Shown in pieces: positions 50,765 through 59,519 of a stretch of 64,000 bases of DNA (positions are counted from its first letter, which is position 1; the number at the start of each line of letters is the position of its first letter). The DNA lies in contig JAYZDF010000093.1 of assembly GCA_036337945.1 (NCBI GenBank), positions 1 to 64,000 on the forward strand, written 5' to 3'. The DNA is from JAYZDF01 sp036337945 (lineage in GTDB: Bacteria; Myxococcota; Kuafuiibacteriia; Kuafuiibacteriales; Kuafuiibacteriaceae). Position numbers and translations under genes: made by a program. The notes under the pieces are model-generated. The model searched no databases, had not been told where the DNA came from, and was given only the letters and a program-made list of their open reading frames with translations.

Positions 50765-52810
50765 TCAATCTGTTGAGGAGTTATCGATGTCCCGAGTTTT
50801 TTCTGTCAGCCAGAGCCTTAAGTGATTTATATCGCTCACTCTTTGCGTCTTGGGCAATGCCTTCAAAAAGCGCTGCCCGTAGGAGCGGCTTCGGATGCGG
50901 GAGTCAAGCACAGCAACCACACCTACATCCGCACTGGTTCGAATCAAGCGGCCAAACCCTTGTTTAAAGCGAAGAATCGCCTGCGGGACTTGATATTTTG
51001 CGAAACTGCTTTTCCCTTGTTTATCTAGCTCTTCGCAGCGCGCAGCGATCAGAGGGTCACCTGGCGAAGCAAAAGGTAGACGGTCAATGACAACCAGTTG
51101 TAACGCTGATCCAGGGATATCGATCCCTTCCCAAAAACTCGCAGTGGCGAAGAGCACCGCCGGCGTTTCATTCTTGAAACGTTCAATAAGAACAGACTTT
51201 GGCGCTTCTCCCTGAATGAACGCCGGATAGTTCAAAGACGGGCTGAGACGGTCATACATGACATTCATCATTCGCTTTGACGTGAACAACAGCAGCGCGC
51301 CGCCATCCACAATGTTGACTAACTCAAGGACGGTTTTTTCGAACTCATCTTGATAAGAAGATTCATCAGGTTCTGGAAATTGAGCGGGTAGAAATAACGC
51401 CGCCTGCTGCATAAAATCAAAGGGAGTATCAAGCTTCTTGGCTTCGGTTTCCTCGGGTGCGCCAACACGGTTCAGGAAATATGAAAAGCCATCTGACGAT
51501 TTCGTAGCGAGAGTCGCGCTCGTAAGAATGACGGTTTCATGCTCATTGAAAAGATGCTCGGCAAGAAGAGTTGAAACATTAATTGGAGATGCTCCGAGCT
51601 TTACGACATTCTTGGTTGATTCCCACCAATAAACATAGTCGTCTGAAGGTGACTCAATAACAAATCCTAAAGAACCCGCGATATCTTCCGCTCGGCGGCA
51701 AAGTGACTCGCCAAATGGGTCCATACCTTCGCAGCGAGGCTCCATCTGCGAGGCGAGCAAGCGAAGGTTTTCGACAAGAGGCTTTAGCTTCTCAGCACAG
51801 CTCTTTCTCAAAGAGTCCGCTTTAAACTTAGAACGACCATCAGAAACCGGAAATAGATCAAAAAACTCAGATGCAACCTTTTCTATAACAAGGAGAAGAG
51901 TTTCGAATTCATCGGGGCTCGCAATTCCTTCACACCACTTCGTCACATCGGTCTTGAATCTATCGAGTTTTTTTGAGGAAACCTCCCCACCAAAGTATGA
52001 CGACGCGATATCTTCAAGAGCGTGAGCCTCGTCGATGACAATTGCATCACACTGAGGAATAATCTCACCAAAATTAGAATATCCAGCCAAACTCATAGAG
52101 GCTCGCATCGCCAAATCAGCCATCAGGAGATGGTGGTTGACGACAATTATATCGGCAATCGCGGCCTGCCGACGCATCCGCGTCACGAAGCAGTCGTCGT
52201 ATCTTGAGCAATCCCTTCCGATACAAATGTCACTTCGCGCATCGACCTCCGACCATACCGAGGAGTCATCCCGGAGCCATTCAAGCTCGGACTTGTCTCC
52301 CCTGCCCGTTTGAATCGACCAGTCCACTAACTGTAAAAGCTCGTTTTTCGAGCTGATAAGAGGCAACTGGCTTCGTCTACTTTTTCGTTCAAGTCTTTCT
52401 AAACATAAATAGTTTGAGCGCCCTTTCATCAATGCGAATCGTCGTATTGATGGATGTGCAGAGGCACCTGGGTCTTGCGGGTCTGATTCGATAATCTCCA
52501 ATCCTGCCTCTCGCAGGATCGTGGCAACAAGGGGCAGGTCCTTTCTTATGATCTGTTCTTGAAGAGCTTTGGTGTTTGTTGAAACAATGACTCTCTTTCC
52601 TGACAGAAGCGCGGGCACAAGATAGGCAATCGTCTTCCCAATGCCTGTGGGGGCCTCAATCGTGGTGCAACGAGCAGAGCCGGTCAGTGAGAAAAAAACT
52701 TCTTCGGCCATCGCAAGCTGCTGCGGACGCATTTCCCAATCCGGGTGAACCCTCGTAGCCGCCCCCTCAGGGCCGATTAGTTCTTCTAATTGTTTTCGAA
52801 CGTCGAGCAT
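50765..52810 (-). CDS. DinG/XPD-family ATP-dependent DNA helicase
   Basis: The start at ATG 52810 gives 681 residues. The longer frame would run into the divergent kinase gene and has no better ribosome binding site. Walker A APTGIGKT is at 53-60, followed by VIDEAHALED (DEAH box). Cysteines in YLCLERL and in CIGRDCSRYDDC give the four-Cys arrangement of the iron-sulfur domain found in DinG and XPD. Conserved late motifs include FATASFWEGIDIPG and GFGRLIRTSADVGVVAVLDSR. It is expected to unwind DNA 5' to 3'. DinG proper or a YoaA-like paralogue cannot be told apart here. Confidence 0.92.
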   Translation of the reverse strand: MLDVRKQLEELIGPEGAATRVHPDWEMRPQQLAMAEEVFFSLTGSARCTTIEAPTGIGKTIAYLVPALLSGKRVIVSTNTKALQEQIIRKDLPLVATILREAGLEIIESDPQDPGASAHPSIRRFALMKGRSNYLCLERLERKSRRSQLPLISSKNELLQLVDWSIQTGRGDKSELEWLRDDSSVWSEVDARSDICIGRDCSRYDDCFVTRMRRQAAIADIIVVNHHLLMADLAMRASMSLAGYSNFGEIIPQCDAIVIDEAHALEDIASSYFGGEVSSKKLDRFKTDVTKWCEGIASPDEFETLLLVIEKVASEFFDLFPVSDGRSKFKADSLRKSCAEKLKPLVENLRLLASQMEPRCEGMDPFGESLCRRAEDIAGSLGFVIESPSDDYVYWWESTKNVVKLGASPINVSTLLAEHLFNEHETVILTSATLATKSSDGFSYFLNRVGAPEETEAKKLDTPFDFMQQAALFLPAQFPEPDESSYQDEFEKTVLELVNIVDGGALLLFTSKRMMNVMYDRLSPSLNYPAFIQGEAPKSVLIERFKNETPAVLFATASFWEGIDIPGSALQLVVIDRLPFASPGDPLIAARCEELDKQGKSSFAKYQVPQAILRFKQGFGRLIRTSADVGVVAVLDSRIRSRSYGQRFLKALPKTQRVSDINHLRLWLTEKTRDIDNSSTD

Positions 52811-52811
52811 T

Positions 52812-52840
52812 TTGATTCTTGGCTTTATGCTGGTTAGATT
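52812..52840 (+). promoter_or_regulatory. Candidate promoter of the Ser/Thr kinase gene
   Basis: TTGATT (52812-52817), a 17-base spacer and TAGATT (52835-52840), each matching 4 of 6 consensus bases. The predicted start near 52847 would leave at most a few bases before the TTG start codon at 52850. Confidence 0.4.
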
Positions 52841-52849
52841 CATACCGGT

Positions 52850-55060
52850 TTGGAATTTCCACGTCGACTCGGTAAATACGAAATTCTTGAGCGCATTGGT
52901 GTGGGAGGGATGGCCGAAGTCTTCCGCGCAAGAAAAGTTAAAGATCCAAAACCGGTCAAATTCTATGCAATTAAGCAACTCCTAGGCCATTACGCCCGAG
53001 ACCCCTTGATTGTGTCGATGTTCGTGGACGAAGCCAGGCTCGCAGCTCAGCTTAGGCATCCATCAATTGTTAGTTTGGTGGAATTTGGAACCAGTGAAAC
53101 GGGGCAAGTCTACATGGTTATGGAGTATGTAGACGGGAAAGACCTTAGATGGTGCCTTTCGGCTGCAGCCAGCGCACAGTACTGGCTCCCGATCGAATTC
53201 GCTTTATCTGTTGTTTCCTCCGTTTGTGATGGGCTCGAATATGCGCATCGAGCCCGCTCTTTTGACGGACATCCACTCAACCTAGTTCATCGCGATGTGA
53301 GTCACTCGAATATATTTCTCTCAAAAGATGGAAAGTCGCGTCTCGCAGATTTCGGAATTGCGAGAGCTGAAGGTCGAAAAAGCAAAACCCAAACCGGTCT
53401 CGTGAAAGGCAAGCTTGGATACCTATCTCCAGAACAAGTACGCGCAGATGTTTTAGACGCTCGCTCAGACGTATTTTCTGCAGGTGTCGTCTTATGGGAG
53501 CTAATCACGCAACGCAGAATGTTTGTGGCTACCACCGAATTCCGAACGATGGTTGCAGTCTGTACAGAGCCTCGCGTGCCGCCCTCGCAACACCGCGTAG
53601 GGATACCTCCAGAGCTCGATGCCCTTTGTCTCAAGGCCGTAGAAATAAACAAAACGGACCGCTTCCAAAGCGCTGCAGAATTCAAAGAAGCGATCTTAGC
53701 TTTGAGCAGACACTTGGGATACACGATTTCTCAGACAATTGTTTCCGATGTGATGCAATATTTATCCGCGGCAGGCTCGGAACAAGTAACGCCACCTCCT
53801 GTACTTGCAGCGGAATATATATCGACTATCAAAGAATGCGACTCCGAAGAAACCACAGTACCACCGTCTGTTCAGCCACGATCCAGTACGCCTCAACCAC
53901 AAACAAGCGCTCTCTCTGATTTTGATACAGAGCAATCAAGCGATAGCTTCATCTCGATCGATTGGATGGAGCCGGAAGATGAATTCAAGCCGGATATGCA
54001 TCCCGAAGACGAGAACACAGTTTTTGATGCCGTCGACCTGCTCGCCTCAAGGGTTCCCAACCCTAATCTCGACGATGAGCCACACGCGCTAATCCCCTCT
54101 GAGGTTGAGCGTATCGCCAGTGTACAAAGTATCGATGAAGGCGATACTATATTTATTGAGCATAATCAGAGTCACATCGTCGAGTGTGTAAACTTCGAGT
54201 CTCTACTAAAGTCACTGTCTCCCACTTCTTCCGACGACATTCGCTTATCTACTGATAAAAATAACTGGATGCCTTTAAACCATTACAACCTACTCACTCA
54301 CAACGAGTATGGTTCATTTGGGCATGATATCAGTCGACCTATAGACTCAGGAGAGCAGCAGGGATACGGCCTTCTCGGCCCACTCTGCGAGCTAGCACTC
54401 AACGGATTCACGGGACGAATCATCATTGACCGTCCCAGTAAACGATATGTCTTACTCCTTGAGGCTGGTGGTATTGTTGGACTGAGTAGTTCTTTACCGC
54501 AGGACCACATCATGACCAGTCTCGCAGCCGCCCAGCAAATCAAAGGCCCCAGCGGTATTATGGATTCACTTCGTGAAGTGATCTCGAAAAAAATACCTCT
54601 CGGAGAAGTTCTAGAAAATCGATTTGAAATTAACGAGACGGACTATCATTCATTTCGCTCCGCATGCGCACAAGAATTGTTTGGAGAGCTCCTTGTCAGC
54701 GGACTTTCTAAATACTCGTATGAACCAACAGACGGATGGCCAGGACTGCAATATTTGGCTGGGAATTGTATGCAATGGGTTCTTCCTAAAGCTGAGCGGG
54801 TATGGAACAATGTCGAACTATCCCACAGACTCGAACCGTCCTTAAACAAAAACTATTCATTGATGCCCGGACTCCCACTTGTATTTCGGATGCTTCGGAT
54901 AAAGCGTGATTCGGCAGTCGTTATAAAGAGACTTACTATTTCAAAAACGATGAACGAGGTGCTCTCATCATTCAAAGACAATCCAAGCGTTTACAGTACG
55001 GCGCTTCGACTCCTCACAATCTTGAAGGCAACTAACGCCATCACATTTGCAGGAAAGTAA
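52850..55060 (+). CDS. Ser/Thr protein kinase with C-terminal DUF4388/PATAN-like region
   Basis: The 736-residue protein is a PknB-type kinase without a transmembrane segment. The start is TTG 52850; no later start would keep the glycine loop. Motifs are GVGGMAEVF (17-25), Lys42 in YAIK, Glu61, HRDVSHSN (Asp149, Asn154), DFG (167-169) and SPEQ. A long acidic, Ser/Thr-rich linker covers about 300-490. The last 240 residues resemble the DUF4388/PATAN region found in myxobacterial signalling proteins. The HRDVSHSN variant, in place of HRDLKPxN, is common in Myxococcota kinases. It ends 23 bp before ppk1 on the same strand, so a joint transcript is likely. It diverges from the dinG-like gene with only 39 bp between starts. 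Confidence 0.9.
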   Translation: MEFPRRLGKYEILERIGVGGMAEVFRARKVKDPKPVKFYAIKQLLGHYARDPLIVSMFVDEARLAAQLRHPSIVSLVEFGTSETGQVYMVMEYVDGKDLRWCLSAAASAQYWLPIEFALSVVSSVCDGLEYAHRARSFDGHPLNLVHRDVSHSNIFLSKDGKSRLADFGIARAEGRKSKTQTGLVKGKLGYLSPEQVRADVLDARSDVFSAGVVLWELITQRRMFVATTEFRTMVAVCTEPRVPPSQHRVGIPPELDALCLKAVEINKTDRFQSAAEFKEAILALSRHLGYTISQTIVSDVMQYLSAAGSEQVTPPPVLAAEYISTIKECDSEETTVPPSVQPRSSTPQPQTSALSDFDTEQSSDSFISIDWMEPEDEFKPDMHPEDENTVFDAVDLLASRVPNPNLDDEPHALIPSEVERIASVQSIDEGDTIFIEHNQSHIVECVNFESLLKSLSPTSSDDIRLSTDKNNWMPLNHYNLLTHNEYGSFGHDISRPIDSGEQQGYGLLGPLCELALNGFTGRIIIDRPSKRYVLLLEAGGIVGLSSSLPQDHIMTSLAAAQQIKGPSGIMDSLREVISKKIPLGEVLENRFEINETDYHSFRSACAQELFGELLVSGLSKYSYEPTDGWPGLQYLAGNCMQWVLPKAERVWNNVELSHRLEPSLNKNYSLMPGLPLVFRMLRIKRDSAVVIKRLTISKTMNEVLSSFKDNPSVYSTALRLLTILKATNAITFAGK

Positions 55061-55083
55061 TTTAGCTGCTGAGGAGTACAATC

Positions 55084-57276
55084 ATGTCTTCGCAATATTT
55101 TCGTAACCAAAAAACATTCATAAACCGAGAAATCTCCTGGCTAGACTTCAACCGACGCGTACTGATGACCGCGGCGGAGAAGCATGTGCCTCTGCTCGAA
55201 AGACTCAAATTTGTCGCGATTGCTGCTTCGAACCTGGACGAATTCTATATGGTCAGAGTCGCGTCGCACTTACGTATGCTTGAGCGAGACCAAGAAAAAT
55301 CAAACCTCTATGACTTGAGCGATGGTTCATCCGAACTCATCGGTGAAATACGAAACATAACAACCGAACTCGTCTCTCTCATGAGTGAGATCTTTGAGAG
55401 CCAAATTCGACCGGCATTGGCCGAAGAAAAGATTGTCTTCAAAAAGCCTTCAGATTTATCCAAAAAACAAATTAGTAAAATCAACAACTTTTACCTCAGC
55501 GAAGTTCATCCGATTCTTACCCCAATCGCCATTGATTTAGCGCACCCTCTCCCGCGCCTGAGAAACTTGAGCCTGAATCTTGCTTTACGAATTATTCCGA
55601 AATCAAAAATACTCAAAAAAAGAAAGAAAGACAAAAGGAAGACAGGCTCAACTGAGGTCAGGGAATTGTTTGCGCTCGTTCAAGTTCCTTCTATTCTGCC
55701 TCCTTATTTTACTTTCTTCTCTTCTAGCTCTGGACATATTTTCGTCGCATTAGAAGACATAATTTCCTTGAATGCATTTCGACTGTTTCCTGGTCACGAA
55801 ATTGTTGAAAGCGGTGCTTTCAGAGTCACGCGCGCTAGCGATTTAGACCTTTCCGATAATGAAGGTCAGAATATTCTCACATCAATGCAAGATATCCTCA
55901 GACAACGAGAGCGAGGACAAACAATTCGGCTAGAGACCAGTAGCTCAATGTCCGCAACTTTACGTAACCGGCTACTCGATAAAATAAGCATCCAATCAGT
56001 TCATACTCATGAATATCCTGATTTTATAATTAAGAAAGATCTCATGCGACTTACCACCGTTGAGCGCACAGAATTAAGATACCCTATTCATAAGCCAGTA
56101 AGAATTCCGGAGCTGCACTTCGAGCAAAAAATCTTTCGAAGAATGCGAGAGAAAGACATTCTACTTTTTCATCCGTATGAGTCATTTTCTCATGTCGTTG
56201 ATTTTATGGAACAGGCTGCTGACGACCCGGATGTCGTCGCAATAAAGCAAACATTTTATCGTACGAGTGGTGATTCACCTCTGGTCCGTGCACTTTCTCG
56301 AGCTGCGGCAAATGGTAAACAAGTTACCGCATTAGTTGAACTCAAGGCGAGGTTCGATGAAGCGAATAACATTCAGTGGGCTCAGCAACTTGAAGAAGAA
56401 GGTGTGCACGTCGTGTATGGCCTCCTTGGTTTAAAGACCCATGCTAAATTAGCCCTTGTCATTCGAAGAGAAGGCTCAAAACTGAGGCGATATCTGCATC
56501 TTGGAACGGGGAATTATAATTCTTCTACTGCACGATTATACACAGACCTTTCAATCCTGACTTCTAACGAAGGCATTACGAAAGATGCGATGCTGCTATT
56601 CAACGTATTGACTGGTTATGCTGATTTGCCGCCGATGGAACATTTGCTCGTTGCGCCATTCAATCTACGGGAAAAAATTGAGGAAAAGATTTTCCGAGAA
56701 TGTGAACACGCAAGAGCAGGCAAGAAAGCGCATATTATTGTAAAGCTCAACAGCATCGCAGATCATGAGATCATTGAGAAGCTTTATGAAGCAAGCCGAG
56801 CAGGTGTCAAAGTCGAACTTCTTGTACGTGGTATCTGTTGCCTACGACCGGGAATCCGAAATCAGAGTGAAAACATCAACGTTCGCTCGACAATCGACAG
56901 GTTTTTGGAACACGCTCGAGTCTATTGGTTCAACAACGACGGAGCGGAAGAGCTTTACCTGTCGAGTGCCGATTGGATGCCTCGTAATTTAAACCGAAGA
57001 ATAGAAATTGCTTGGCCCATTCTCGATGAAAGTATCAAACAAAAAATACTGGATGACATCCTTCGCGCAGAGCTCAAGGACAATTCATCCGGGTGGATAC
57101 TAACTAAGAACGGTTCATACGAACAAATCGTACCTCGCGCCGGCGAACTACCGCGACGCCTTCAGCATGACCTCATTCAAGCTACAGACCAGCTTCACGA
57201 AACTTCTGGGCGGTACTTCAAAAAGGAACTTGCCACTGGTCACCTTTCACGACTCCCTCGAAAGAGAACCAATTAG
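55084..57276 (+). CDS. ppk1: Polyphosphate kinase 1
   Basis: The 730-residue enzyme builds polyphosphate from ATP. The N-terminal FINREISWLDFNRRV and ASNLDEFYMVR blocks are family hallmarks. The catalytic, autophosphorylated His is His472 in YLHLGTGNYN, and the second conserved His is His610 in FLEHARVYWF, after RGICCLRPG. GAGGAG lies 8 bases before the ATG. It is probably co-transcribed with the kinase gene just upstream, suggesting a link between phospho-signalling and polyphosphate. No ppx gene is nearby. Confidence 0.98.
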   Translation: MSSQYFRNQKTFINREISWLDFNRRVLMTAAEKHVPLLERLKFVAIAASNLDEFYMVRVASHLRMLERDQEKSNLYDLSDGSSELIGEIRNITTELVSLMSEIFESQIRPALAEEKIVFKKPSDLSKKQISKINNFYLSEVHPILTPIAIDLAHPLPRLRNLSLNLALRIIPKSKILKKRKKDKRKTGSTEVRELFALVQVPSILPPYFTFFSSSSGHIFVALEDIISLNAFRLFPGHEIVESGAFRVTRASDLDLSDNEGQNILTSMQDILRQRERGQTIRLETSSSMSATLRNRLLDKISIQSVHTHEYPDFIIKKDLMRLTTVERTELRYPIHKPVRIPELHFEQKIFRRMREKDILLFHPYESFSHVVDFMEQAADDPDVVAIKQTFYRTSGDSPLVRALSRAAANGKQVTALVELKARFDEANNIQWAQQLEEEGVHVVYGLLGLKTHAKLALVIRREGSKLRRYLHLGTGNYNSSTARLYTDLSILTSNEGITKDAMLLFNVLTGYADLPPMEHLLVAPFNLREKIEEKIFRECEHARAGKKAHIIVKLNSIADHEIIEKLYEASRAGVKVELLVRGICCLRPGIRNQSENINVRSTIDRFLEHARVYWFNNDGAEELYLSSADWMPRNLNRRIEIAWPILDESIKQKILDDILRAELKDNSSGWILTKNGSYEQIVPRAGELPRRLQHDLIQATDQLHETSGRYFKKELATGHLSRLPRKRTN

Positions 57277-57426
57277 ATGATCGAGCCCTTCGAGGAGATT
57301 TTGCCCTACTGAATGGGACTTTTGTCCTCACTTTTGTCTTGTTTGCTAGAGAAGGCATAAAAATACTGTGTATTTTCAGCAGCATAAGATTTGGATCTTC
57401 ATTTGCTGTGGAAGTTACAGAGTAAC

Positions 57427-58350
57427 ATGCACGTACGGAAACAATCTGAGCCATCTGCGGAAAACACGGAAATCACGCCGCCTCCCCTGCCGAGAAGAAG
57501 CCGAAAATCAAAAAGACCTATACGATCGGATTCTCACTTGAAGGCGATCATGACGGATACACCACAACGGGAACTTTCCGAACTCTCATATGAACCGCAA
57601 GTAAAGCGTTCTAAAGCTGAACAAAACGTACCGAAGGTCTTCGAACTGGAACAAATTGCGGAGTGTGCAGCGCAGGAAGACTCCGTTTTACTCAAAGCAT
57701 TGAAACTCCGCCGTAATCCACTGGAGCGGCTGATTCAATCGACGTCGAAATTAGGAGCACAGATCAAACGGAAAATGCGCCAAACTTATCGGGCAATCCG
57801 AGTTCACAGTGAGACGAATCTCGAAAGCCTTGCAAGCGAACCAATGGACAAAATGAAGAAGTATCAAAGCATATTCATTGGCGCAGCAATCGCACTTAGT
57901 ATGTTTTTTGTTGGGTTTTCTTTAGTTTCGTCTAACTCCACCTATCCAGAATCGGGCGCTATTACTGCTACGCCTCCGCCCCTAAAGTTGGATGACATAC
58001 CTCTCGATTACCACCCGCCAGCAAGTCCATCACCTACCGTGCAAGCTGCTGATAAATCTTATACTGCAGAAATAGCGAAAGCCACGTCATCCGTGGCTAG
58101 GACCAATCCGGTTTCTATCCCTTCATCTCCAGAAAAAGCCACGACTGCGACCTTTTATACCAGCCGGAAAACCTGGCTACGAAGCAAGACTTCAAAGAAA
58201 GCTATTAAAGTGCTCCGTCTACGGAAAAATGCGCGAATCACGACGCATCCCGAATTTCCCACGAAGGAAGGATGGGCGTTAGCGACCACAAAGCGGGGTC
58301 ATATTGGTTTTGTAATGAAGAAGTATCTGAAAAAACGGGCTATCAGGTAG
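57427..58350 (+). CDS. Single-pass membrane protein with C-terminal SH3-like domain
   Basis: The start chosen is ATG 57427 (307 residues); a TTG at 57391 is possible. The cytoplasmic N-terminal part is very basic and proline-containing (TPPPLPRRSRKSKR). A transmembrane segment lies at about residues 145-166. A Ser/Thr/Pro linker follows. The last 60 residues resemble a bacterial SH3 domain: RSKTSKKAIKVLRLRKNARI, then GWALATTKRGHIGFVMKKYL. Such domains often bind peptidoglycan, so a role at the envelope is inferred. It lies 150 bp after ppk1. A weak promoter-like pair (TTGTCT at 57334, ATAAAA at 57357, 17-base spacer) lies between them. Function is unknown. Confidence 0.7.
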   Translation: MHVRKQSEPSAENTEITPPPLPRRSRKSKRPIRSDSHLKAIMTDTPQRELSELSYEPQVKRSKAEQNVPKVFELEQIAECAAQEDSVLLKALKLRRNPLERLIQSTSKLGAQIKRKMRQTYRAIRVHSETNLESLASEPMDKMKKYQSIFIGAAIALSMFFVGFSLVSSNSTYPESGAITATPPPLKLDDIPLDYHPPASPSPTVQAADKSYTAEIAKATSSVARTNPVSIPSSPEKATTATFYTSRKTWLRSKTSKKAIKVLRLRKNARITTHPEFPTKEGWALATTKRGHIGFVMKKYLKKRAIR

Positions 58351-58400
58351 AAACTATCCGTAAATATGCGCTGTCACTGGGTACGAGTCCACGAATAAAT

Positions 58401-58416
58401 TGTCAGGTGCATGACA
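58401..58416. promoter_or_regulatory. Small inverted repeat upstream of the astA-like gene
   Basis: TGTCA and TGACA arms flank a 6-base spacer, 28 bases before the chosen start codon. It could be an operator half-site pair, but arms this short arise by chance. Confidence 0.2.
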
Positions 58417-58444
58417 GTCACGGTTTGTGCTAGCGTTTGCACTC

Positions 58445-59515
58445 ATGGCAAAGAGATCAAAGCGTCGAAGCCGCACTGTAAATGATATGCAACTCATAAT
58501 TAGGGAAGTCATGCCTAAGGATGCGCAACCGCTGCTTGGTCTAGCAAAGCACCTGAACTCCGTGAATCTTCAGAACAATGCTCAAGAACTCACCGGCACA
58601 GTAAGGCGTGCTCGGGATAGCTTCACAGGGAAAGTAAAAGACGTATCCCGGCGGGAATACTTGTTCGTCTTAGAAGACCAACGTTCCGGACAATTATTTG
58701 GAACTGCGAGTATCATTGCTCAACATGGTCATCCAGATGCACCTCATATTTATTTCGATGTTATTCCCGACGAACGCTATTCTCTAACTCTAGACCGGCA
58801 TTTCGAGCACACTTGTCTTCGATTGGGCTTTAATTATCGAGGTCCCACTGAAATTGGTGGTTTAGTACTTGACCCTGAACTGAGAGGTTTAGGCACAGGT
58901 AAACTGCTGAGCTACGTACGTTTCTTGTTTATCGCAATGTATCGCGACCGATTCCAAAACCAAGTGATCGCAGAGCTCATGCCGCCCCTGACAAAAGATG
59001 GTCGTTCACTTCTATGGGACCACTTAGGGCGGCATTTTACAGGTCTCGATTATCAAGACGCGGATAAACTATCTGCCCAAAATAAAGAGTTTATCACATC
59101 ATTATTTCCGCACTCTGCAATCTTCGCATCACTCCTTCCTGAGAGGGTTCGAAAAATGATTGGTCAGGTCGGGCCCGAGACGCGAAATGTTCGAGGGATG
59201 CTGGAATCAATAGGATTTTCATATTCCCACAGAATTGATCCCTTCGATGGCGGTCCTCACTTTGAGGCATACACAGATCACATTTCTTTAGTTGCACAAA
59301 CCCGTTCGTATCAGCTTGCTGATGGGACTTTTCAACCGTTGAAAAATGATCCAGTCGCCTTGATTGGTCTAGGTCAAAGAAACGGACCGACAAAGTTTCG
59401 CGCAATGCGCACCAAAGTCAGGTACTCGGAAAACAGTGTTCAACTTCCTGCGGACGTGAAGAAAGCTATGAGAATCAAGGCTGCAGACGAGCTTTGGATT
59501 TTGCCACTTAGCTAA
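58445..59515 (+). CDS. AstA-like arginine N-succinyltransferase family protein
   Basis: The protein has 356 residues from ATG 58445; GTG 58427 and ATG 58487 are alternatives, and none has a clear Shine-Dalgarno. From residue 15 it follows the AstA/AruF pattern: a GNAT-type start (LIIREVMPKDAQPLLGLA), EIGGLVLDPELRGLGTGKLLS as the acetyl/succinyl-CoA binding loop, and the FIAMYRDRF block. In E. coli AstA begins the succinyltransferase route of arginine breakdown, but no other ast genes are present here. The true acyl donor and acceptor are therefore uncertain. It converges on yhbH with only 4 bp between stops. Confidence 0.85.
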   Translation: MAKRSKRRSRTVNDMQLIIREVMPKDAQPLLGLAKHLNSVNLQNNAQELTGTVRRARDSFTGKVKDVSRREYLFVLEDQRSGQLFGTASIIAQHGHPDAPHIYFDVIPDERYSLTLDRHFEHTCLRLGFNYRGPTEIGGLVLDPELRGLGTGKLLSYVRFLFIAMYRDRFQNQVIAELMPPLTKDGRSLLWDHLGRHFTGLDYQDADKLSAQNKEFITSLFPHSAIFASLLPERVRKMIGQVGPETRNVRGMLESIGFSYSHRIDPFDGGPHFEAYTDHISLVAQTRSYQLADGTFQPLKNDPVALIGLGQRNGPTKFRAMRTKVRYSENSVQLPADVKKAMRIKAADELWILPLS

Positions 59516-59519
59516 ACAC

